From Streptomyces flavofungini (GTDB lineage Bacteria > Actinomycetota > Actinomycetes > Streptomycetales > Streptomycetaceae): a stretch of DNA of 64,000 bases. The notes beneath the pieces are model-generated. The model made no database searches and was not told the DNA's origin. It worked only from the letters and a program-made list of their open reading frames with translations. Both the position numbers and the translations under genes were made by a program. Below, in pieces: positions 1 to 8,423 of this stretch (positions within the stretch are counted from its first letter, which is position 1; every line of letters begins with the position of its first letter). Where the stretch lies: the NCBI RefSeq assembly GCF_014650815.1, contig NZ_BMVR01000010.1, positions 124,001-188,000 of the forward strand. The letters run 5' to 3'.

Positions 1-198
1 GATCCGCTGCTCGTCGACGAGTTCGTGCGGTTCGCGCGGGACGGGGGAGTCACCGACACCTCGCCGGTGGCCGCGCGGATGGCCGTCGCCGCGGGGGTGC
101 GGGCCACCCAGTCGCTGCGGGACGGCGGGGCGCCGCGCGCGGTGCCGGAGCTCGATCCGGAGTTGATCGTGTACTTCGATCGGGGGCAGCGGCGCTAG
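1..198 (+). CDS. Gfo/Idh/MocA-family oxidoreductase, C-terminal end (partial)
   Basis: The first 65 codons are the end of a gene cut by the window edge, closing at a TAG at 196-198. The visible residues include VAARMAVAAGVRATQSLRDG followed by a VPEL-type ending. This pattern (a conserved Ala/Val helix, then a serine-leucine-arginine step, then a proline-rich tail) is what closes many Gfo/Idh/MocA NAD(P)-dependent sugar or inositol oxidoreductases. The nucleotide-binding domain and catalytic Lys would lie outside the window, so the family call rests on the tail alone and the substrate cannot be stated. Confidence 0.55.
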   Translation, partial: DPLLVDEFVRFARDGGVTDTSPVAARMAVAAGVRATQSLRDGGAPRAVPELDPELIVYFDRGQRR

Positions 199-344
199 GC
201 CGTCCGGCCCCGGGAACGCCCGGCCCGCCTGGGGTCTGAAGGAAAGCTGCGGCCGCGCTTAAGAAATCCTCGATGGACCAGCGGCGCGGCGTACGGAAGA
301 TTGCTGTGCGTCGGTGTGCGACCGGTGTGGGCATCGGTACGGGA

Positions 345-361
345 CGTACAGGAGCTGTACG
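345..361. promoter_or_regulatory. Perfect inverted repeat upstream of tdh
   Basis: CGTACAG-GAG-CTGTACG has 7-bp perfect arms and a 3-bp spacer. It lies 40 bp ahead of the tdh start codon. Its position suits an operator or an RNA hairpin in the leader. The LysR-type gene downstream of kbl is a candidate regulator, but that link is inference. Confidence 0.35.
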
Positions 362-401
362 GGCGGCCGGCACCCCCCAGACGTACGACAGGAGCCGACG
401 C

Positions 402-1430
402 GTGAAGGCGCTGGTCAAGGAGAAGGCAGAGCCGGGTCTCCGGCTGATGGACGTCCCCGAGCCGCAGGTGGGCCCCGGCGACGTCCTGATCAAGGTGTTG
501 CGCACCGGGATCTGCGGCACCGATCTGCACATCCGGGCCTGGGACGGCTGGGCGCAGCAGGCCATCAAGGCGCCGCTGGTCGTCGGCCACGAGTTCGTCG
601 GCGAGGTCGTCGAGACCGGCCGGGACGTCGCCGACATCAAGGCCGGGGACCTGGTCAGCGGCGAGGGCCACCTGGTGTGCGGCAAGTGCCGCAACTGTCT
701 GGCCGGGCGCCGCCACCTCTGCCGCGCCACGGTCGGCCTCGGTGTCGGGCGCGACGGGGCGTTCGCGGAGTACGTCGCGCTGCCCGCCGCCAACGTGTGG
801 GTGCACCGGGTGCAGGTGGACCTCGACATCGCCGCGATCTTCGACCCCTTCGGCAACGCCGTGCACACGGCCCTGTCCTTCCCGCTGGTCGGCGAGGACG
901 TGCTGATCACAGGGGCGGGCCCGATCGGCCTGATGGCCGCCGCCGTCGCCCGGCACGCGGGCGCCCGCCACGTCGTCATCACCGACGTCAGCGAGGAGCG
1001 CCTGCAGCTCGCCCGCAAGACCGGCGTCAGCCTCGCCCTCAACGTCGCCGAGTCGACGATCGCCGACGGCCAGCGCGAACTCGGCCTGCGCGAGGGCTTC
1101 GACGTCGGCCTGGAGATGTCCGGCAACCCGCGCGCGATGCGCGACATGGTCGCCAACATGACCCACGGCGGCAAGATCGCCATGCTCGGCCTGCCCGCCG
1201 AGGAGTTCGCCGTCGACTGGTCGCAGATCGTCACCTCGATGATCACCATCAAGGGCATCTACGGCCGGGAGATGTTCGAGACCTGGTACGCCATGTCGGT
1301 GCTGCTCGAAGGCGGCCTCGACCTCGCGCCCGTGATCACCGGACGGTACGGGTACCGCGACTTCCAGGAGGCCTTCGACGACGCGGCGAGCGGCCGCGGC
1401 GGCAAGGTCATCCTCGACTGGACCGTCTGA
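402..1430 (+). CDS. tdh: L-threonine 3-dehydrogenase
   Basis: A zinc- and NAD-dependent medium-chain dehydrogenase that oxidises L-threonine to 2-amino-3-ketobutyrate, the first step of threonine to glycine plus acetyl-CoA. The GTG start at 402 follows an AGGAG and gives 342 residues, the normal family length. Catalytic zinc residues fall at Cys38, His63 and Glu64 and structural zinc cysteines at 93, 96, 99 and 107, the same numbering as the E. coli enzyme as I recall it. A GAGPIG nucleotide-binding motif lies mid-protein. The next gene, kbl, encodes the second step and begins 86 bp downstream, so the two should be cotranscribed. A longer in-frame reading from 273 is possible, but it lacks a good ribosome binding site and would displace the conserved N-terminus. 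Confidence 0.95.
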   Translation: MKALVKEKAEPGLRLMDVPEPQVGPGDVLIKVLRTGICGTDLHIRAWDGWAQQAIKAPLVVGHEFVGEVVETGRDVADIKAGDLVSGEGHLVCGKCRNCLAGRRHLCRATVGLGVGRDGAFAEYVALPAANVWVHRVQVDLDIAAIFDPFGNAVHTALSFPLVGEDVLITGAGPIGLMAAAVARHAGARHVVITDVSEERLQLARKTGVSLALNVAESTIADGQRELGLREGFDVGLEMSGNPRAMRDMVANMTHGGKIAMLGLPAEEFAVDWSQIVTSMITIKGIYGREMFETWYAMSVLLEGGLDLAPVITGRYGYRDFQEAFDDAASGRGGKVILDWTV

Positions 1431-1516
1431 GCCCGGCCGGACCGGCTCGCACCCCGGCCGGCCCCCTCGAGCCCCGGCTCCGCCCACCCTCCGCACTCCC
1501 GAAGGACGACTCCCTG

Positions 1517-2719
1517 ATGTTCGACTCCGTACGCGCCGCCCTCGCCGCCGACCTCGAAGAGATCCGCGCCGCCGGTCTGCACAAGCCCGAGCGCGTCATC
1601 GGCACCCCGCAGTCCGCGACGGTCTCCGTCACCGCGGGGGGCCGTCCCGGCGACGTACTGAACTTCTGCGCCAACAACTACCTCGGCCTCGCCGACCACC
1701 CCGAGGTCATCGCCGCCGCCCATCAGGCGCTCGACCGCTGGGGCTACGGCATGGCGTCCGTCCGCTTCATCTGCGGCACCCAGGAGGTGCACAAGGAGCT
1801 GGAGGCGCGGCTCTCCTCCTTCCTCGGCCAGGAGGACACGATCCTCTACTCCTCCTGCTTCGACGCCAACGGCGGCGTCTTCGAAACCCTCCTCGGCCCC
1901 GACGACGCGGTCATCTCCGACGCCCTCAACCACGCCTCCATCATCGACGGCATCCGCCTCTCCAAGGCCCGCCGCTTCCGGTACGCCAACCGCGACATGG
2001 CCGACCTGGAGAAGCAGCTCAAGGAGGCCACCGAAGGCGGCGCCCGGCGCAAGCTCGTCGTCACCGACGGCGTCTTCTCGATGGACGGCTACGTCGCGCC
2101 GCTCGCCGAGATCTGCGACCTCGCCGAGCGCTACGACGCCATGGTCATGGTCGACGACTCGCACGCCGTCGGCTTCGTCGGCCCCGGCGGCCGGGGCACG
2201 CCCGAGCTGCACGGCGTCATGGACCGCGTCGACATCATCACCGGCACGCTCGGCAAGGCGCTCGGCGGCGCTTCCGGCGGGTACGTCGCCGCCCGCGCCG
2301 AGATCGTCGCCCTGCTGCGCCAGCGCTCGCGTCCTTATCTCTTCTCCAACACCCTCGCCCCGGTGATCGCGGCCGCCTCCCTCAAGGTCCTCGACCTTCT
2401 TGAGTCCGCCGGTGACCTGCGGGAACGGCTTGCCGACAACACCGCCCTCTTCCGCTCGCGGATGACCGAGGCCGGGTTCGACATCCTGCCCGGCGACCAC
2501 GCCATCGCGCCCGTCATGATCGGTGACGCCGCCGTGGCCGGGCGGATGGCCGAACTGCTCCTCGAGCGGGGCGTGTACGTCATCGGCTTCTCCTACCCCG
2601 TCGTGCCGCAGGGACAGGCCAGGATCCGGGTGCAGCTGTCCGCGGCGCACTCGACGGCGGACGTGGACCGGGCCGTGGACGCGTTCGTCGCTGCGCGGGC
2701 CGAGTTGGAGGCTGCGTAG
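1517..2719 (+). CDS. kbl: Glycine C-acetyltransferase (2-amino-3-ketobutyrate CoA ligase)
   Basis: A PLP enzyme of the alpha-oxoamine synthase family that splits 2-amino-3-ketobutyrate with CoA into glycine and acetyl-CoA, completing the pathway begun by tdh. The protein has 400 residues. The ATG at 1517 follows GAAGGA. Visible features are the substrate loop FCANNYLGLADHP near residue 50, DDSHAVGFVGPGGRG (cofactor aspartate and histidine), and the Schiff-base lysine at about 247 in GTLGKALGGASGG. The same fold appears in this window as the oxoamine synthase domain of the RedL-type protein at the right end, which is a separate gene with a different role. Confidence 0.95.
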   Translation: MFDSVRAALAADLEEIRAAGLHKPERVIGTPQSATVSVTAGGRPGDVLNFCANNYLGLADHPEVIAAAHQALDRWGYGMASVRFICGTQEVHKELEARLSSFLGQEDTILYSSCFDANGGVFETLLGPDDAVISDALNHASIIDGIRLSKARRFRYANRDMADLEKQLKEATEGGARRKLVVTDGVFSMDGYVAPLAEICDLAERYDAMVMVDDSHAVGFVGPGGRGTPELHGVMDRVDIITGTLGKALGGASGGYVAARAEIVALLRQRSRPYLFSNTLAPVIAAASLKVLDLLESAGDLRERLADNTALFRSRMTEAGFDILPGDHAIAPVMIGDAAVAGRMAELLLERGVYVIGFSYPVVPQGQARIRVQLSAAHSTADVDRAVDAFVAARAELEAA

Positions 2720-2781
2720 TCCCTCGCGGGGCGCCCCGGTGTCCCGTGCGGGTGGGGCGGGGGCGCCCCCGATCGGCCTGC

Positions 2782-3004
2782 GGCCTCGTCCTCAAGTGCC
2801 GGACGGGCTGGCATCGCCCGGGCTGGATCTTCGCCGCACGGCTGGTATCCGGCCCGTACGGCGAGTGGTCCGCCCGCCCCGCACCCATCTGGGCCGCACG
2901 GCAGCGCGATCGGCGGAGGCGCGGTCCAGCCGCAGATTTTCAGCCCGTCGTGGAGGTATACCCCCTGCTCATTGAGAGCTTGGGGGAGTTTGAGGACGAG
3001 GCGC
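2782..3004. repeat. Streptomyces-type intergenic palindromic elements, with terminator-like hairpin
   Basis: The 377-bp gap between kbl and the LysR gene has no convincing gene. CCTCGTCCTCAA near 2784-2796 recurs inverted as TTGAGGACGAGG at about 2990-3001. Between them lies a hairpin near 2962-2985 (CCCCC-T-GCTC, loop, GAGC-TT-GGGGG). The same kind of element (CTCAAACGCCGG, GGGGCTGA) occurs at 15950-15980. Such elements are common between Streptomyces genes. Here they probably end the tdh-kbl transcript. Confidence 0.5.
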
Positions 3005-3096
3005 GGAGTGCCGATGGGGGAGAGGGGCTCAGCCCCAGGCGAAGGCCGGGGTGCGGGGCCGGGGCCCCGGGTGCGGGTGGGTGGGAGAATGGGCGC

Positions 3097-3996
3097 ATGA
3101 TCGAAGCGCGGCGGCTGCACATTCTTCGCGCGGTGGCCGACCACCGCACCGTCACCGCAGCGGCCGCCGCCCTCTACCTCACCCCGTCCGCCGTCTCCCA
3201 GCAGCTCACGGCGCTGGAGCAGGAGACGGGCCACCGCCTGGTGGAGCGCTCCGCGAGGGGCGTCCGGCTGACGCCGGCGGGCGAGATCCTGCTGGCGCAC
3301 ACGAACGCCGTGCTCGCCCAGCTGGAGCGCGCCGAGGCCGAGCTGGCCGCGTACGACGCGGGCACGGCGGGCACGGTGACCCTCGCGTCGTTCGCCACCG
3401 GCATCGGCCTGGTCGTGGCCCCCGCCCTCACCCGCCTCGCGGAGACCGCGCCCGGCATCCGGGTCCGGGTTCAGGACGCCGAGGGCGACGCCAGCCTGCC
3501 GATGGTCCTGGACCGGCAGGTGGACGTCGCGGTGGCCGTGGAGTACCGGGGCGCGCCGGGGGCGGACGACTCCCGGCTCACGCGGGTGCCGCTGTACGCC
3601 GAGCCGTTCGACGCGGTGCTGCCCGTGGGCCACCGGGCCGCCGACAGCGAGCGGGTGCCGCTCGCCGAGCTGGCCAAGGACCCGTGGATCGGCCCGTTCC
3701 CGGGCAACCCGTGCCACGACGTGGTGGTCCTGGCCTGTGAACAGGCCGGGTTCCAGCCGGTCCTGGAGCACACCTCCGACGACTTCCGCGCCGTCGTCGC
3801 GCTGGCCTCGGCCGGGGCGGGCGTCGCCCTCGTACCGAGGTCCGCGCTGCGCGGGATGGACATGGCGGGGGCCGTGGTCCGGCCGGTGGACGGGATCACG
3901 CCCACGCGGCGGGTGTTCGCGGCCGTGCGCCGCGGCGCGGAGACGCATCCGCTGATCGCGCCGGTGCTCGGCGCCCTGGGGGACGCCGCGGAGTAG
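3097..3996 (+). CDS. LysR-family transcriptional regulator
   Basis: The protein has 299 residues, the usual LTTR length. An N-terminal winged helix-turn-helix (about residues 3-62) shows the family pattern RRLHILRAVADHRTVTAAA followed by LYLTPSAVSQQLTALEQ. The rest is a periplasmic-binding-protein-like effector domain. The start ATG at 3097 follows a GGGAG. It lies downstream of tdh-kbl in the same orientation, separated by a repeat-rich gap. Control of threonine catabolism is a reasonable guess from position, but the effector and targets are unknown. Confidence 0.85.
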   Translation: MIEARRLHILRAVADHRTVTAAAAALYLTPSAVSQQLTALEQETGHRLVERSARGVRLTPAGEILLAHTNAVLAQLERAEAELAAYDAGTAGTVTLASFATGIGLVVAPALTRLAETAPGIRVRVQDAEGDASLPMVLDRQVDVAVAVEYRGAPGADDSRLTRVPLYAEPFDAVLPVGHRAADSERVPLAELAKDPWIGPFPGNPCHDVVVLACEQAGFQPVLEHTSDDFRAVVALASAGAGVALVPRSALRGMDMAGAVVRPVDGITPTRRVFAAVRRGAETHPLIAPVLGALGDAAE

Positions 3997-4073
3997 GCCC
4001 CGGCGGCCGTCCCCGTGCCCGGCCGCCCACCGGCACACCCGGAATTCCGCGTTCGGAACTTCGGAACGACGTA

Positions 4074-4134
4074 TTGACCCTGTGGTCGGCGAGTCATTAG
4101 CGTGGCGGACACCGTGTCAGAAAGCGCTTTCTGA
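4074..4134 (+). promoter_or_regulatory. Promoter with LacI-type operator for the ABC importer operon
   Basis: TTGACC (4074-4079) and TTAGCG (4098-4103) are separated by 18 bp, a plausible housekeeping promoter. The sequence TCAGAAAGCGCTTTCTGA at 4117-4134 is a perfect 18-bp palindrome with the central CG and AAGCGCTT core typical of LacI/GalR operators. It is centred about +15 relative to the predicted start, so a bound repressor would block transcription. The leader before the first gene is about 145 nt. The same arrangement occurs at 12891-12947. Confidence 0.65.
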
Positions 4135-4255
4135 AACGTGTGGCGCGCGTGCTGCGCGTGTCGCACGAGATGTGCGTGAGGTGCTTCGCGAGGCGGTTCC
4201 GGCAGCAACTCGAGGTAGCCCTGACGACTTTCGCCGACGTTCCGGGGAGTCCACC

Positions 4256-5122
4256 GTGAGTCAGCGCGTCCTGTCCCGTACTGCCCCGAAGGAAACGGCG
4301 GGCGTCGCCGAGCGCACCCGGCCCGGCCCGCGCCGCCGCGCCCTCGACGCGGCCGAGAAGACCTGGCGGCCGCTCGCCCTGCTGCTCGTGTGCTTCGGCG
4401 CCTGGTGGGTGATCGCCGCCGCCGGCTGGGTCGAGTCGTACCTGCTGCCCACCCCCGGCGCCACCCTCGACGTCATCCTCGACAAGCCCGGCTACTTGTG
4501 GGAGCACGGCTGGGTCACCACGTACGAGACCCTCCTTGGCTTCCTCATCGCCGTCGGCGTGGGCATCCTCTGCGCGGTGGTGATGGTCTATTCCACGACG
4601 GTCGAGAAGACCCTCTATCCGATCCTGCTCTTCGCCCAGGTCGTGCCGAAGATCGCCATCGCGCCGCTGTTCGTCGTCTGGCTCGGCTTCGGCATCGGCC
4701 CGAAGGTCCTCATCGCCGTCCTCATCGCCTTCTTCCCGGTGGTGATCTCGATGGTGACGGGGCTCAAGGCGGTGGATCCGGAGATGCTCCAGCTGTCCGC
4801 CACCATGGGCGCCCGGCCCTGGCAGACCTTCCTGAAGATCCGCTTCCCGGCCTCGCTGCCGCATCTGTTCTCCGGCCTGAAGGTCGCCGTCACGCTGGCC
4901 GTGACCGGCGCCGTCGTGGGCGAGTTCGTCGGCGCGAACGAGGGCCTCGGCTACGTCATCCTGCAGGCCAACGGCAACCTCGACACCCCGATGCTGTTCG
5001 CCGGGCTGCTCGTGATGTCGCTCATCGGCGTCGTCCTCTTCGTCCTCGTGGAGATCGCCGAGAAGCTGCTGCTGCCGTGGCACGCGTCCCGCCGCGACAC
5101 CGCCGCCACCCTCACGCTCTGA
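4256..5122 (+). CDS. ABC transporter permease (SsuC/TauC/ThiX type)
   Basis: Inner-membrane subunit of an importer, 288 residues, starting at the GTG at 4256 behind GGGGAG. About six hydrophobic segments are visible. The conserved EAA-like cytoplasmic loop is present as QLSATMGARPWQTFLKIRFP (about residues 182-201), which docks on the ATPase. The family imports nitrate, taurine, sulfonates, thiamine precursors or related molecules. It is the first gene of a permease, binding protein, ATPase operon with a LacI-type operator upstream. A longer upstream in-frame reading would run through the promoter and operator and was rejected. Confidence 0.88.
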   Translation: MSQRVLSRTAPKETAGVAERTRPGPRRRALDAAEKTWRPLALLLVCFGAWWVIAAAGWVESYLLPTPGATLDVILDKPGYLWEHGWVTTYETLLGFLIAVGVGILCAVVMVYSTTVEKTLYPILLFAQVVPKIAIAPLFVVWLGFGIGPKVLIAVLIAFFPVVISMVTGLKAVDPEMLQLSATMGARPWQTFLKIRFPASLPHLFSGLKVAVTLAVTGAVVGEFVGANEGLGYVILQANGNLDTPMLFAGLLVMSLIGVVLFVLVEIAEKLLLPWHASRRDTAATLTL

Positions 5123-5178
5123 CGCGCCGACGCTCCCCAGCCACGTCCCGTCCGACGCACGCGAGAAGGGCCGACCCC

Positions 5179-6213
5179 ATGCACGCGACGCGCAGAAACC
5201 GACTCCTCACCGGCCTCCTCCCGCTGCTCCTGGTCTCCGTCACCGCGACGGCCTGCGGCGGGGACGACAAGACCACTGTCAGCGACTCCGGCGAGAAGCT
5301 GGACAAGGTGACGCTCACCCTCAACTGGTATCCGTACGGCGAGCACGCGCCGTTCTACTACGGCAAGCAGCGCGAGGTCTTCGAGAAGCACGGCATCGAC
5401 CTGGAGATACGGGCCGGGCAGGGCTCCCAGAAGACGGTCCAGGCGACCGGCACCGGCCGCACCGACTTCGGCTGGGCCGACACCCCGGCCGTCCTCGCGG
5501 GCGTCGACCAGGGCGTGCGGGTCAAGAGCCTCGGCGTCTACCTCCAGACGACACCCGCGTCCGTGCAGTTCTTCGACGCCGAGGGCATCGACGCGCCCGC
5601 CGACCTCAAGGGCAAGACCGTCGCGGGCACCGCGGGCGACGCGCTCACCAAGACCTTCCCCATCTTCCTGCAGAAGAACGGCCTGGACCTCGACGACGTC
5701 GAGGTCCAGAACACCGACCCGGCGGGCAAGATCGCCGCGGTGATCTCAGGCCGCACGGACGCCCTCCTCGGCTACGCCAGCGACCAGGGCCCGATCATGC
5801 AGAACAAGGCCAAAAAGGACGTCTCCTACCTGCGCTTCTCCGAACACGGCCTGAACTTCTACTCCAACGGCCTGATCGCCGGGACCAAGACCCTGCGGCG
5901 CGGCGGCGACCTCGCCCGCCGCATGACCGCGGCCGTGAGCGAGTCCTGGGCCGCCGCCGAGAAGTCCCCGGGGCCCGCGGTCGCCGCGATGGAGGGCGCG
6001 TCCGAGCAACTGCCGCCGCGCGAGGTCCTGGCGGAGCAGTTCAAGACCACCTTGACGCTGCTCCACACGGACGCCACCCGCGGCAAGGCGCCCGGCGCCA
6101 ACACCGAGGCCGACTGGAAGCAGACGATCGACGTCTTCGCGGAGGCGGGCATGGTCAAGAGCCCGAAACCGGTCGCCGAGTACTGGGACGCGGCCAACGG
6201 GGTCAAGGGATAG
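5179..6213 (+). CDS. NMT1/THI5-type ABC substrate-binding lipoprotein
   Basis: An extracellular binding protein of 344 residues. The N-terminus has positive residues, a hydrophobic stretch and the lipobox-like VTATAC, so Cys near residue 30 should be lipidated. The mature part opens with LTLNWYPYGEHAPFYYG, the signature region of the NMT1/THI5 family, whose members bind pyrimidine (HMP), riboflavin-like, or sulfonate ligands. ATG at 5179 is preceded by AAGGG. It sits between its permease (gap 56 bp) and ATPase genes. The sequence favours a heterocyclic or aromatic ligand over sulfonate, but this is inference, and no riboswitch is visible upstream to settle it. Confidence 0.85.
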   Translation: MHATRRNRLLTGLLPLLLVSVTATACGGDDKTTVSDSGEKLDKVTLTLNWYPYGEHAPFYYGKQREVFEKHGIDLEIRAGQGSQKTVQATGTGRTDFGWADTPAVLAGVDQGVRVKSLGVYLQTTPASVQFFDAEGIDAPADLKGKTVAGTAGDALTKTFPIFLQKNGLDLDDVEVQNTDPAGKIAAVISGRTDALLGYASDQGPIMQNKAKKDVSYLRFSEHGLNFYSNGLIAGTKTLRRGGDLARRMTAAVSESWAAAEKSPGPAVAAMEGASEQLPPREVLAEQFKTTLTLLHTDATRGKAPGANTEADWKQTIDVFAEAGMVKSPKPVAEYWDAANGVKG

Positions 6214-6221
6214 CGGGGCGG

Positions 6222-6297
6222 GCGATGGCGACCGTGGGCACCGGGGGCAGGCGATGACGACCGTCGATATCGGGGGCAGGGGATGACGACCGTGAAC
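6222..6297 (+). repeat. 29-bp tandem repeats carrying two mini-ORFs coupled to the ATPase start
   Basis: Two direct 29-bp copies (6222-6250, 6251-6279) and a partial third (from 6280) each contain GATG-CGACCGT and GGGGGCAG. Because 29 is not a multiple of 3, the ATG in each copy is in a new frame. ATG 6225 opens a 10-codon ORF ending at TGA 6255-6257, overlapping ATG 6254 as ATGA. ATG 6254 opens another 10-codon ORF ending at TGA 6284-6286, overlapping the ATPase ATG 6283 in the same way. Each repeat also supplies a purine-rich ribosome-binding-like stretch. Confidence 0.75.
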
Positions 6298-7137
6298 GAC
6301 ACGGCACTGAACAAGGCGGCACCGGACCAGTCCGATGCGCGGTCCCACCGGACCGGCAGCGGCACCGCGTCCGCCGTCCGGCTCGACGGCGTCTCCGTCC
6401 GCTTCCGTACGAAGAGGAAGGACGTCACCGCGCTCAGCGATGTCTCCCTCGACGTGGCGCGCGGCGAGTTCGTCGCCATCGTCGGACCTTCGGGGTGCGG
6501 CAAGTCCACGCTGCTCAAGCTGGTCGCGGGGCTGCTCGCGCCGTCGGCGGGCGCGGCGGTGCTCGGCGGTGAGCCGGTGCGCGGGCCGCGGCGTGACATC
6601 GGGTACGTCTTCCAGCGCGCCGCCCTGCTCGACTGGCGCTCGGCCCGCCGCAACATCCTGCTCCAGGCGGAGATGCGCGGCCTCCCGGCGGCCGCGGCCC
6701 GCGCGCGGGCCGACGAACTGATCCGCATGACCGGCCTCGACGGCTTCGAGGACGCCTATCCGCACGAGCTGTCCGGCGGTATGCAGCAGCGCGTCGCGCT
6801 GTGCCGCGCGCTGCTGCACGAGCCGCCCGTCCTGCTCATGGACGAGCCGTTCGGCGCCCTCGACGCGCTCACCCGCGAGCATCTGAACGTCGAACTGAAC
6901 CGCATCTGGCGCGAGACCGGCACCACGGTGCTCCTGGTCACCCACTCCATCCCCGAGGCCGTCTACCTGGCCGACCGCGTCGTGGTGATGAGCCCGCGCC
7001 CGGGCACGGTGACCGAGGTCATCGACGTCGGCCTGCCCCGGGAGCGGGCGTACGCGGCCACGCTCGCGTCGGCCGAGTTCCGCGGGGCGACGGGGCGGAT
7101 CCGGGAGCTGCTGGGAGCGGCGGGGGCGCACGACTGA
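6283..7137 (+). CDS. ABC transporter ATP-binding protein (SsuB/TauB type)
   Basis: The ATPase subunit of the importer, 284 residues. Walker A is GPSGCGKST at residues 68-76, the Q-loop lies in VFQRAALLDWRS, the signature LSGGMQQRVALCRA begins at residue 163, Walker B is LLMDEPFGALD, and the switch histidine is in VTHSIPEAV. About 40 residues precede the usual domain start and look flexible. The start at 6283 lies in a tandem 29-bp repeat, and two short ORFs are coupled to it by ATGA overlaps. It closes the three-gene transporter set, and a regulator gene follows 68 bp later. Confidence 0.92.
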   Translation: MTTVNDTALNKAAPDQSDARSHRTGSGTASAVRLDGVSVRFRTKRKDVTALSDVSLDVARGEFVAIVGPSGCGKSTLLKLVAGLLAPSAGAAVLGGEPVRGPRRDIGYVFQRAALLDWRSARRNILLQAEMRGLPAAAARARADELIRMTGLDGFEDAYPHELSGGMQQRVALCRALLHEPPVLLMDEPFGALDALTREHLNVELNRIWRETGTTVLLVTHSIPEAVYLADRVVVMSPRPGTVTEVIDVGLPRERAYAATLASAEFRGATGRIRELLGAAGAHD

Positions 7138-7188
7138 GGGCGGCTGGGGGAGCCCAGGCGTCCCGAGCGAGCGCCACGTCTCGGATGT

Positions 7189-7201
7189 GGGATAGCATCC
7201 C
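7189..7201. promoter_or_regulatory. Inverted repeat overlapping the regulator's start region
   Basis: GGGAT-AGC-ATCCC is a perfect 5-bp-arm palindrome ending 4 bp before the ATG of the XRE-cupin gene. A second weaker dyad (TCCC-GAATA-TGGGA) runs through the start codon. TAGCAT inside the dyad could serve as a -10 box, in which case the message would be leaderless or nearly so. Autoregulation is the simplest reading. Confidence 0.4.
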
Positions 7202-7205
7202 GAAT

Positions 7206-7826
7206 ATGGGAAGTGATGGAAGTGTGGCCGCCCCGGCCACCGACGACGACGGTGCCGCCCCGGCCGTCGGCAGCGATGTGGACGCCCGGCTCGCCGCCCG
7301 CCTGTCCGGGCTGAGGTCCGAACGGGGATGGTCCCTGGACGAGTTGGCGGAGCGCAGCGGCGTCAGCCGGTCGACGCTCTCGCGGGCCGAGCGCGGCGAG
7401 ATCAGCCCGACGGCGGCGATCCTGAACCGGCTCTGCGGCGCCTACGGCCGCACCACGTCGCAGCTCCTCAGCGAGGTCGAGGCCGAGCCCGCGCAGCTCG
7501 TGCGTGCCGCCGAGCAGGCCGTGTGGACGGACGCCGCCGCCGGCTTCGGGCGGCGGTCCGTCTCGCCGCCGCACGCGGGCCTGCGCGGCGAAGTCGTCGA
7601 GGGCACGCTGGCACCCGGCGCCGACCTGGCATATGACCGGCCGCCCCTGCCCGGCCTCGAACAGCACATCTGGGTCCTTGAGGGCGAGTTGGAGGTGACC
7701 GTGGGCGGTGTGCCGCACGCGCTGGCCACCGGTGACTGCCTGCGGTTCCGGGTGTGGGGAAGCACCCGATTCCGGTGCGGGGGCGAACGGGCCGTGCGGT
7801 ACGCGCTGCTGGTGGTGGCGCCGTGA
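7206..7826 (+). CDS. XRE-family regulator with C-terminal cupin domain
   Basis: A 206-residue protein with a helix-turn-helix at about residues 28-82 (ERSGVSRSTLSRAERGEISP) and a small C-terminal cupin at about 130-200. This layout belongs to a common class of ligand-sensing regulators. The start ATG at 7206 directly follows a short palindrome. It overlaps the acetyltransferase gene behind it by GTGA, so the two are translationally coupled. Control of the preceding importer or of the acetyltransferase is likely by position. Confidence 0.85.
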   Translation: MGSDGSVAAPATDDDGAAPAVGSDVDARLAARLSGLRSERGWSLDELAERSGVSRSTLSRAERGEISPTAAILNRLCGAYGRTTSQLLSEVEAEPAQLVRAAEQAVWTDAAAGFGRRSVSPPHAGLRGEVVEGTLAPGADLAYDRPPLPGLEQHIWVLEGELEVTVGGVPHALATGDCLRFRVWGSTRFRCGGERAVRYALLVVAP

Positions 7827-8419
7827 CGACAGCTGCGGCGCTCGGCGCCGAGCGGGTGATGGGGAATCAGATGGCGGCCCTGGCCGGTGAGTTGGGCGAG
7901 CTGCTGGTCGACGCGGTGGACGGCGGGGCGTCCGTCGGGTTCCTCGCCGGGCTCGACCGCGAGAGCGCGGCGGACTGGTGGCGCGGTCGGGCGGCGGACG
8001 TGACCGCCGGGCGCGTCGCGACCTGGGTCGTCCGCGCGAACGGGGGCGAAGGGGTCGGCGACGCCGGACGCGTCATCGGCACCGTCAGCCTTGCCTTCGC
8101 CGCCAAGCCCAACGCCCGCCACCGCGCCGAGCTGGTGAAACTCCTGGTGCACCGCGAGGCGCGCGGCCGGGGCCTGGGCAGGTCCCTGCTCGCGCTCGCG
8201 GAGCGGGAGGCCGCACGGGCGGGCGTGACGCTGCTGCTCCTGGACACCGAGACGGACAGCCCCGCCGAGACCCTGTACGCCTCGGCGGGCTGGACCCGGA
8301 CGGGCGTCGTGCCGGACCACGCGGCGGATCCGGCCGGAATGCTGCGCCCCACCACCTTTCTCTACAAGAGCCTCGTCCAGGGCCCGGACCGGACCCTGGA
8401 CGAGCCGTGCCGGGCGTAG
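7823..8419 (+). CDS. GNAT-family N-acetyltransferase
   Basis: A 198-residue protein from the GTG at 7823, which shares GTGA with the stop of the regulator gene. An internal ATG at 7859 is an alternative start (186 residues). The acetyl-CoA binding motif A is clear: VKLLVHREARGRGLGRSLL, followed by an AEREA helix and a LLLDTETDSPAETLYASAGW block (motif B with the conserved Tyr). Substrate unknown. Coupling to the XRE-cupin gene suggests modification or detoxification of the small molecule sensed there. Confidence 0.85.
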   Translation: MTTAAALGAERVMGNQMAALAGELGELLVDAVDGGASVGFLAGLDRESAADWWRGRAADVTAGRVATWVVRANGGEGVGDAGRVIGTVSLAFAAKPNARHRAELVKLLVHREARGRGLGRSLLALAEREAARAGVTLLLLDTETDSPAETLYASAGWTRTGVVPDHAADPAGMLRPTTFLYKSLVQGPDRTLDEPCRA

Positions 8420-8423
8420 CCGC

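Noticed and set aside
50..1258. Long minus-strand reading frame opposite tdh
   Set aside because: Rich in Arg, Ser and Pro with no family pattern; the plus strand encodes a clear threonine dehydrogenase with all metal ligands.
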